Source: Linum tenue (taxonomy: Eukaryota; Streptophyta; Magnoliopsida; Malpighiales; Linaceae). Taken from it: a stretch of DNA of 64,000 bases. Below, piece by piece: positions 56,054 through 64,000 of this stretch (positions are counted from its first letter, which is position 1; the number at the start of each line of letters is the position of its first letter). Both the position numbers and the translations under genes were made by a program. The notes beneath the pieces were generated by a model. It searched no databases. It saw only the letters and a program-made list of their open reading frames with translations, and had not been told where the DNA came from. The stretch covers positions 12,871,467-12,935,466 of the forward strand of contig CAMGYJ010000010.1 in assembly GCA_946122785.1 (NCBI GenBank), in the 5' to 3' direction.

Positions 56054-58925
56054 TGTAACACCCCACCCTAAAACTCATGGGTCGAACCACTGGTTCGCCC
56101 GCACAGCATAAAATACTAACGGGGTTTACGTATTAACTCATCATTCAACACATATGTAACTTTCGTTTACTAAACATAACTCGAGGTGAACATATATATA
56201 TTTCAAATCTAACACATTTATTAATATCCAATCTCATTTATTAAACATACAACATCCAACTCATGACATCAAATCCAAAAACTTGTTCGTTGAAACTCAA
56301 ATCTCCATCTTACATACTTTGGTACAATCCATAAATCATAATAACTCAATCGATCAAGTTCGATGCAATCAAATCCAACATAATACATGTTTATGATACT
56401 TGGTTTAAAATACAAAACATAGTTAAAACTCTCCTCCGACCAATCGTCCACTACCTCATGATGGAGTAGCAGTTGCACAGCTCCAACGTCCAAGCTCGGT
56501 CCCTCTGCTACGGATCTGAACACAAAAGGGGAATGGGTCAGCTAACTAATTTAGCTGAGTGTGTGGCGCTGTTCCCTCCTACACGGCGAAGTCTATGGAT
56601 ACGTTTTCCACATCAATCGATTAACCACCTAATCATGGCATCTAGGTTGAAGTCTCAACCTAATATAATTCTCAACCTAGCATCCAATATCCAAACAATG
56701 TGCAAGTGCAATGCATTTCCATTTTATTAATTTGGGCGCCAAGGTCACCATACATCCACCCCCCGCTCGAGCCTCATCATCTCAATGGTTATATCAGAAA
56801 CCACAATCATATCTCTCTGGCCACTGGCCTCATCGATCCTAATGATCGTCAGTAATGATATCAAATGGTTGGGGGTAAATGCAGGCCCTTTCTAAGTCTA
56901 TGTGATTAATATGAACATCATATAAAATCATCATTCTCATCATAATCTCAATATAATAATCATCCATCTCAATCGATCTTGGTGTAATTACCAAGTCTAT
57001 GCCAAACACTAATTTCTACATCTCATGCATACGATAAAATTATCATATCATCCATCAAATTATCAAGTAGAAATTCATTCACAAACATTATCGTTCTCAT
57101 ACATCCAACGTATAAGATGGACGGTTTAAATCCTCGTACATGGTTCGATAACCATTTATTCGGTGAATCACCGAGTAATTCGAATGGCGGACCCGCCGTG
57201 GTAAAAACTCCGAGAAGAGGAATGAGTGCCACTACTCGTAGTACACTTCTTACAACCGTATTCCCAAAGAGTTTACCGAGTGAATTCCCAGGTAAGTGGA
57301 CGAGTACCACGAAGGTCTCGATTAAAAACCACTAGCCTAGACAGAATTCTCCCATGGTAGCTGTCCATTATTCAAATTATTACGAATTCGTTCGTGGTTT
57401 AATGATTATCCCAAGTAGTCTTATTAGGAGCATTATTATATCGTAGTCGGAATTTCACATAACTCATGGCATGAAATCACGTCATCAATTATTGAAATAG
57501 TAACAACGTAGTCTCAAGGAATTCCACGACTCGTAGGGATCAATTACAAAATCGTAAATTTCCAAATACTCGATTATGAATCATCCAATTCTATTCGAGT
57601 ATCAAAATCATAATAATGACATTCTTCATTTTATCTTCGTTAAATCCTCAGCTATGTTTCAATATTAAACACATAGCACGTAGTAAAACACCGCCTATTC
57701 ACCGCAGGGTCCACACACCTTATTTATGACGTAAATCTACTCTGCACAGCTTCTGTAAAAATTTCCAATACTCCTTGATAAAATTCTCCTCGTCTTTACG
57801 ATCCTGTAGGCGAAAACGGTTCGTCGTTTGGACGTCAAACGAACAAATCATGGCCAAAATACGAATTCTGTCAGTTCTGGAAGTAACAGGTACTGAATTT
57901 ATAATTTTCTGGTCAACCAGAGAGTTGACCCTTCCTATGGAAAACGTCCGCCTAGGTCCTCAAACTTTTCGAATTGACAGAAACAGTACCTGATTTTCAG
58001 AAACTGACAGTTCTACGTGGCCAGCTTGCGAGGCTCGGTTCTCCCTCGTCCGACGTCGAAAATTGATTCCGTTGAAACGTGCGTGCTCCTGGGATCGTCC
58101 TCTTCGTAACGGTACCAACCATTCACAGAATGGTTGAGGTCGAAGTTGACGTCGTCGCCGTCACGGGATATCGACGAAACTCCGGTGAGGCTCCGACAAG
58201 GCTTCAACGACGCCTCTAGCTTCGTGGGGGACCTCCCCAGAACCTTATGGTGACCTCCCAAACCCAGAACACTCAACACTCTTACTGATCTCTCTCTCCC
58301 TATTTCCTTCCTTGTGTTGAGCTTCGGTTCTCACTATATATAGCATTCCGGTGGCGTCAGTTGTCGACAATATGGTTGTTGAATATTAACGTCGCCCAGC
58401 TCATGCATTGATTAATCAGTTAGAATTATTTGTACAGAAATAATACATGAGTGACGTGGTTGTCTTCGTTTCCAAGAGTTGACGACTATATAATTATATA
58501 TGATGCTGGCGGCTATTATTGCAATGGAATGAATAGCCACAACATGGAGCTCCAGGCTTTGTCCCTTTCTTCATATGTAAATCCCGTTAGATAACATTCA
58601 ATTAAACTTAAGAGGAATTTCATTGACACGAACACCTCCTAGTCTAACTGGTGGCGGTGATAGTTTAGTGACTTCAGGTCACTGGGTCGAATCTTGGCCC
58701 TGACTTTATTTTTATACTCTTTTCATGTTTGAGACGCGTTCGTATTTTCTCCCTCATTATAATTCTTTCATGCCATATTTATTCTCTCGATTTTTCACGT
58801 CTTTAATTGACGAGTACTCGTAGTTCTTCCAAACCGGTAGAATTCATTTCAACTATTGTTGGTGTTCTTTGTTCCAACGTCGAACCGGTTTGATGTGAGA
58901 TTTAACCTAGATACGGGATGTTACA
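56054..58925 (-). repeat. Inner chromovirus LTR, right copy (2872 bp)
   Basis: Same length and ends as the left copy. It meets the outer element's RNase H coding sequence at 58926. The bases next to it (GAAAT) would be one target-site duplicate; the other has been deleted. Confidence 0.95.
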
Positions 58926-60936
58926 AGAAATTTCAAGCTTTCGTGATCGGTCAGAATCGTAAACGGACGACCTTCTAAGTAGTGACGCCATTGGTCGACA
59001 GCCATGAGGACGGCTAAGTACTCCTTCTCGTAAGTACTTCGCCCCTGATTCTTCACACCGAATGGTTTACTGAAGTAGGCTATTGGTCTGCCCTGCTGGG
59101 AAAGAACAGCACCCGCCCCTGAATCACAAGCATCAGTTTCCAGAGTGAAGGGGAGGGAAAAATCCGGGAGAGCCAACACCGGAGCAGAACTCATAGCAGC
59201 CTTTAAAGACAGGAAAGCCTCTTGAGCCGCAGCTGACCATTTGAAAGAGTTCCTCTTCAGCAACTCGGTGAGGGGCCGACTGATGATGCCGTAATGACGG
59301 ACGAACTTCCGATAATAGCCCGTGAGCCCAAGAAATCCTCGCAAAGCTTTGACTGTCGTCGGAGTTGGCCAATTCACCATCGCACTAATCTTGCTTGGCT
59401 CCGTGGACACCCCAGTCGCACCAATCACATGACCAAGGTATTCCACCTGAGGCTGCCCGAACGAGCACTTCGACAGCTTAGCATAGAGTTGATGTTGGCG
59501 GAGCAAAAGGAGAGTGCAATGAAGGTGCTCCTGATGAAGATCAGCTGTTGGGCTATAAACCAAGATATCGTCGAAGAAGACCAGAATGAACTTGCGGAGG
59601 TATGGAGCAAAAACATGATTCATGAGGGCCTGGAAAGTCGCCGGCGCATTGGTCAAGCCGAACGGCATAACCAGAAATTCGTAATGGCCCTGATGTGTAC
59701 GAAAAGCCGTTTTGTGTCGATCTTCTGGCTTCATCCTGATTTGATGGTACCCCGCCCTCAAATCCAGTTTGGAAAAAAACTTGGCTCCATTGAGTTCATC
59801 AAGCAGGTCATCAATGATGGGAATAGGAAATTTGTTTTTGATGGTGATGGAGTTCAGAAGGCGGTAATCAACACAGAAACGCCAGGTCCCGTCTTTCTTG
59901 CCAATCAACAGAACAGGGGCGGCATAGGGACTTTGGCTGGGTTGAATGAAGTGGGAAATCAGCATCTCGCCGACCATTTTATCGACGACCTCGTTTTGGT
60001 GATGGGGTATGCGATAGGGTCGGATGTTGATGGGCTTGGACATGGGATCAATAGGAATAGCATGGTCAAATTGGCGAGGTGGTGGAAGGGAGGTCGGGGT
60101 GGAGAATACATCAGAGAACTGGGTGAGCAAGGGTTGAAGGAAAGGAGGAGGAGTGGAGGAAGAAGGAGAGGAAACGGCAGGGGAAAGGGAAAAAAGGTGA
60201 CCTGTGAACTGAGCAACTTTTTTCTTCAGCAGCCGATGGAAGGACTTGCCTGTCAACAACTTACATTGGGCCTCCGCCACCAAGCCTTGCAACGTCAGTG
60301 GCTTCCCCTTCCACTCAAATGACATTTGCCTTTGCTTCAGGTCGAATTGAATTGGGCTAACAGTCTCTAGCCAGTCCAGGCCCAGCACCAAATCATGAGC
60401 CCGCAAATCCAGGGTGCGTACGTCAAACGCAAACTCCGTTCCCTGCATCCGCCACCGAAAATCGCGGCACACCGAGTTACTGAGTAAAGCCGACCCGTTC
60501 GCAACCTTGACTCGCATCGGTGGGGCTGAGTCGAGTTTACATCCCAACTCGGAAGCTCTGGTCTCACTGAGGAAAGTATGGCTACTCCCGGTATCGATCA
60601 AAACCACCACCTCCTGACGACCAATTCGCGCCGGAATCTGCAACGCCCGGCCAACAGATCCCGAGCCGAGAGCCTGCATCGAAACTTCAACCTCCTCCGG
60701 GCCATCAGCCGAACGAACGAGATCCACAATCTCGTCATCACTATCCACAAGAGATTCATCCGCTTGCAGCACTTGGATCTGTTTCTTCGAAGCACAGACA
60801 TGGCCGTAAAAGTACTTATCCCCGCATTTGAAACACAGGCCTTGATTGCGAGGATTGTGTGATCTCGCCGGTGGAATCGACGGCGTAGACGAGGGCTCCG
60901 CCATAGATTTCTTCGATTCCGACTCGCTCGAAGAAG
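58926..60936 (-). pseudogene. Outer Ty3 element: gag end, protease, RT and partial RNase H
   Basis: Open from the end of gag: a CCHC-like knuckle (Cys-Phe-Lys-Cys-Gly..His-Val-Cys, about 60845-60800), retropepsin with Ile-Asp-Thr-Gly-Ser-Ser-His (about 60595), RT with Val-Asp-Tyr-Arg-Leu-Leu-Asn and Phe-Phe-Asp-Asp-Ile-Leu-Val-Tyr (about 59575), and RNase H up to Thr-Asp-His-Glu-Ser-Leu-Lys-Phe. There the inner LTR begins and the rest is absent. No stop codons occur in this part, so it was intact when the insertion and deletion happened. Confidence 0.9.
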
Positions 60937-60941
60937 GCAAC

Positions 60942-62414
60942 TGACTCGCTAAAACACAACACCTAACAATGGCCAAGTGTAACCAATGAAAGGGACTGCA
61001 GTATAGTGGCACAAGTAATAAATATCGAATCCACGGGTCTCTAGAGTTACTATTACTCAGCTTCAGTTCATTATCTAGCAAACTAGATTAAGGATTGATA
61101 TAAACTACTCTACTGACTACTCTACTAATTACAAGTTGGGAACTCACTTAGGTATGATTTCCCCTAGCTCCTCAATTAGGTCCAAGTTGCAATTACCTTT
61201 GGTTGATCTACTGTTGATTAAACTGCGGAAGATCCTAAATTAGCTTGGAATCTCTTAAGCTGACCAAGCCCTCTCAGACAGAATACCCGGCAGGCGACTA
61301 GCCTTCACCAGGATAGACTGCTAAGGCGATTCACACAGATCTCCACTACTGGAATGAATTCCAGTACAAAGCAGTGAATTGATTGACTCTCGCACAACCA
61401 ATTCACTACTATCAATCAAGGAAGCTCTCTTAACCTAATCAGATTCTATCTATCATAGGTTAAAGCAGAAATCAAGAGAATTTGATCAAGATCCAATTGA
61501 CTCAATAAATCATGCCTCAATCGATTATAATCAAACAATATAGCATCCAAAACTTCATACAAGAAAGATCCTAACTCATGGAACTAGGGTTCCTCAAAAC
61601 CTAAGTGAAGGGAAGTTACTCCATAGAGAAGAGAGAGACTGCAGAAATCTGATCTAAATCTTCAATCTCCATCTCCAAGCTTGATTCCTGAGCTCCAATG
61701 GCGAAGAAATCCTCCAAAATAGCTCCAAGAATGTTCCCAAGTCGCTCTCTCTCTCTAGGGTTCTTCCCTTGGGTGTTTGGGATCCAAAACCCAGCTCTCC
61801 CCCCTTTTGGCTCGGATTAGGCTTAAAAACAGGCTTCCCCGAGTTGCACGGCCAGGTGCACGGCCGTGCACAACACCATTCTGGCCGTGCACCCTCAAAA
61901 CGCACCGTTTCACTTAATCGATCTCAGCCATCTTGCACGGCCAGGTGCACGGCCGTGCAAGGCTGGATTTTGCCCGTGCAAGGCATCGGCAGAGAGCGCA
62001 CGGCCAGAATTATATGTTGCACGGCCGTGCGCCTCCCTGGTCTGCCCGTGCAGCTTGCTCAGCCTCTGTTTAATGCTTCGTTTCTCCCTCGTCCGGACTC
62101 CGAATCAGTCGCCGTTTGATCCCAGACGCTCGTAGTCTCGTCCTCTTTCGTTTCATAACAAGCTTGCATGATTCTCTGTCCATAAAGTGAGGTAGAAATC
62201 AATTCTTCTTCAGGTCATGCCCGAGTTTCTGCTCCCGAATCGCCAATTGATCTCTGATTGACTTGAAACTTGCGCCTATGCTTCACTTTATGTGCTAGGA
62301 CCTGAAATGTGACAAAGGAACACAACCTAGCATAAAATAGGCCAAAGACACGGTAATTCAAGCTCAAACAATCAAGAAACAAAGGGGAAAACATGTGCAA
62401 ATACCGAGTCATCA
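60942..62414 (-). mobile_element. Solo LTR (GGCCGTG-palindrome family), copy 2, nested in gag
   Basis: A 1473-bp solo LTR starting TGACTCGCT and ending GAGTCATCA, with a perfect 5-bp duplication GCAAC (60937-60941 and 62415-62419). Without it and one duplicate, the outer gag frame is continuous, which confirms both ends. It carries GCACGGCCAGGTGCACGGCC-type palindromes (61855-62040) and matches 15892-17274. Confidence 0.92.
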
Positions 62415-62419
62415 GCAAC

Positions 62420-63204
62420 CACTTCCCCGGCGGCCGAATCTTCTTCTTCCTGGCTGCAATCGACATTTCCTCAAGGCGAGCCTGATGAAACGCCACTGAC
62501 AGCGTCGGCGGCAGCAGCATCTGAACACGCGGCTGAATCTCGTCCTCCAATCCGCTGATGAAGCTCATGATGAAGTACGACTCAGTGAGGCCGGGATTCA
62601 TTCGCAACATACGCGAACGAAGATCTTCGAATTGCTCTTGGTAAGCCGTCACCGAACCTTCCTGCCGTAGTTTGTTGAACGCGCCGACGATGTTCAACTG
62701 ATCTTTATCACCAAAACGGTGAATAAGATCGCCGACGAACACATCCCACAGCAAGTATTGGCGGTTGCACGCCCATCCCTCATACCAAACATTAGCGCGA
62801 CCTTCCATATACATCGAAACCAACTCCACCTTCTCGGCATCAGAAATGGAATGAATCCGAAAGTACTTAGCGCACTTCCGAAGCCAGGAATGAGGATCGA
62901 CGCCATTGAAGAACGGAAGATCTATCCGAGGACAATGATCGACGAACGACGACCGACGCTGCTGCGAACGGCCACCGCCACGATCACTTGATTCACCCGA
63001 GCGCGGAGGAGAAATCGACCGAGAGGAGCGATGCAGAAGCGATTGCAGCGAAGCGTCAATCTTCTCGAACGATTGGGAATGGCGAATTTGAGCATCCTGT
63101 AAAGCAGCGATCGACGCGATGATAGAAGTCATCTGCGCGTCGACGGACGACATTTGCTCCTCAATAACAGAAAGGCGAGTGTTGTGAGTGAGATCAGGCG
63201 CCAT
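62420..63204 (-). pseudogene. Outer Ty3 element: gag N-terminal part
   Basis: Starts at ATG 63204. A predicted coiled coil (about residues 8-60; Ile-Glu-Glu-Gln-Met repeats) and a Ser/Arg-rich stretch precede the gag domain (Phe-Phe-Asn-Gly-Val-Asp-Pro-His-Ser-Trp-Leu, Tyr-Met-Glu-Gly-Arg-Ala, and Leu-Arg-Gln-Glu-Gly-Ser-Val). The solo LTR at 62414 interrupts it. Confidence 0.9.
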
Positions 63205-63235
63205 TGATGCTGGAAGAAAGGCTCTGAATACCACT

Positions 63236-63444
63236 TGTAAGGAATAGGGATCGTTGTTTATTCCAGCAAAAGGGAGGAGCAGATTTTTACAGAGACGAGT
63301 ACAAATGAATATCTATCTACAAGCTATTCTGGAAAACAATTCTGGGTAAATGACCAAAGATAGCTATTACACGACTCCTCTCTTCCTATTTATACTTCCT
63401 CCAGCTGTCATCCATTCACTCAGTGGTAGTCCTGGGTCATTACA
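63236..63444 (-). repeat. 5' LTR of the outer Ty3 element
   Basis: Same length as the left LTR (209 bp), TG..CA ends, next to the primer-binding site and the ACGAA duplication. Confidence 0.9.
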
Positions 63445-63449
63445 ACGAA

Positions 63450-63860
63450 GAAGAAAGGAAGCGGCGGTGATTAGGGTTGAAATTTTAGGGTTAAGGAGCA
63501 TATGTGCTCCGTAGGAATGAGGCTTAATTCTCATTAAGAATATAATTGGATTTATATACGGGTGGTCTTGAAATCTTGATTATAATATAAGCCTTTTTTG
63601 ACAGTCGATTATAATATAAGGTTTGTTTCGTAGTTTACATATAAAAAAACTACAAAGTTCAAAACAAGGCATACCAAGAAGTTATAAACTTCTAAGTATG
63701 CAAGGCGTCAAGTGAGTATATTGTTTTATATTAATTAGTAATTAGTTAATCAATAAATATATATATTTAATTATTAAGTATGTAACCTTTTTCCAACCTG
63801 ATTAGTTTTAATGTAGCTTAAAATGTATAAATAGGCAACATAAAATTATTTGGGCTATAA
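63450..63860. other. Right flank of the Ty3 complex
   Basis: 63450-63500 reversed resembles a plant 5' leader (AACCCTAAAATTTCAACCC). The rest is AT-rich with no coding signal. Confidence 0.4.
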
Positions 63861-63980
63861 ACGAACAAGAGCTTGGCATAGTGGAAATACCACTAGCCTA
63901 GAACCTGGAGGTCCCAGGTTCAAATCTCTTAAGTAGTACCTTATTAACAACAAAATAAAACCTATATCACCCTTATAAAA
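63861..63980 (+). mobile_element. tRNA-derived SINE with 19-bp target-site duplications
   Basis: A 120-bp element. A-box TGGCATAGTGG (63872-63882), B-box GGTTCAAATCT (63918-63928), and a tail ending in an A/T-rich run. The flanks 63842-63860 (AAAATTATTTGGGCTATAA) and 63981-63999 differ at one base. The tRNA-like head resembles the Au-type SINE head, but I cannot assign the family. Confidence 0.8.
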
Positions 63981-64000
63981 AAAATTATATGGGCTATAAG

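Larger units (their letters stand above)
47413..58925 (-). mobile_element. Inner Ty3 chromovirus (Tekay/Del-like), partial tandem array
   Basis: Read on the element strand: LTR (58925-56054), complete internal region (56053-51176), LTR (51175-48304), then the start of a second internal region (48303-47413: primer-binding site, leader, gag residues 1-183). 47413-51175 and 55163-58925 are the same sequence offset by 7750 bp. Primer-binding sites TGGTATCAGAGCC follow both LTRs (one base changed in the right copy). The polypurine tract AAGGAGGGGAGAG is next to 51176. The long LTRs and single intact gag-pol frame with a chromodomain-like tail suggest the Tekay clade. Confidence 0.9.
46389..63444 (-). 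mobile_element. Outer Ty3 chromovirus (Reina-like), with nested insertions
   Basis: Minus-strand element with 209-bp LTRs (46389-46597 and 63236-63444) and a perfect 5-bp duplication ACGAA (46384-46388 and 63445-63449). The primer-binding site (TGGTATTCAGAGCC on the element strand) is next to the right LTR; the polypurine tract (GGGGGAGGATT) is next to the left LTR. Short LTRs, the gag layout and a chromodomain tail suggest the Reina clade. Two later events broke it: a solo LTR in gag (60942-62414), and the Tekay-like insertion with deletion of the late RNase H to mid-integrase region (47400-58925). Confidence 0.9.

Noticed and set aside
59294..60322. 342-codon plus-strand frame
   Set aside because: Exact antisense of the outer element's RT/protease; no recognisable domain.

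Overview
This is a eudicot-type plant nuclear window: genes have plant-only families, introns and TATA boxes, and most of the rest is nested transposable elements. There is no sign of bacterial genes, CRISPR, phage or organelle blocks. I could not identify the species.

The left 21 kb is the gene-bearing part. Three genes lie in a row: an EPFL-type secreted peptide gene on the minus strand (three exons recognised, 615-8858), a DUF641/GIL1-IRKI-type gene on the plus strand (18517-19836) and an OVATE family gene of the OFP17 type on the minus strand (20365-20931). From memory, the Arabidopsis homologues (EPFL6/CHALLAH, a DUF641 gene and OFP17) are also near neighbours on chromosome 2, so this looks like a conserved gene block. 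Here it has been stretched by insertions. The EPFL gene holds a small element with an 8-bp duplication (826-1266), a hAT-like element (1409-2337), a Mutator-like element (2553-3036) and a 5.2-kb Ty1/copia element (3554-8713) that landed exactly at the exon 1/intron 1 border. Between the EPFL and DUF641 genes are a LINE (10744-14407), a foldback element (14408-15219), a copia gag fragment and a solo LTR (15892-17274).

From 21 to 46 kb there are mostly decayed repeats: foldback Mutator-like elements (21279-22310 and 38354-39671), pieces of an LTR element family with a retropepsin-like remnant (23766-26348 and 40488-44346), a solo LTR (26349-27781), a copia fragment (27787-29440), LINE pieces (29480-31850), LTR-like sequence and a tandem repeat. 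Two gene islands stand out: an intact S-protein homologue (39687-40115), whose ATG lies 16 bp from a foldback element, and the first exon-like piece of a second OVATE family gene (35502-35654) cut off by repeat sequence.

From 46.4 to 63.4 kb the window is one nested Ty3 complex. A Reina-like element with 209-bp LTRs and ACGAA duplications (46389-63444) has a solo LTR in its gag gene (60942-62414). Its RNase H-integrase part is replaced by a young Tekay/Del-like chromovirus with 2872-bp LTRs. The inner unit is LTR-internal-LTR plus the first 0.9 kb of another internal region, so it was probably a tandem array before a deletion. A tRNA-derived SINE with 19-bp duplications sits at the right edge (63861-63980).

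I found no wholly new biological system. The most useful results are the split EPFL gene model, the tandem inner chromovirus with a filler-bearing deletion scar, and the three foldback elements that share a core but differ in their subterminal palindromes.
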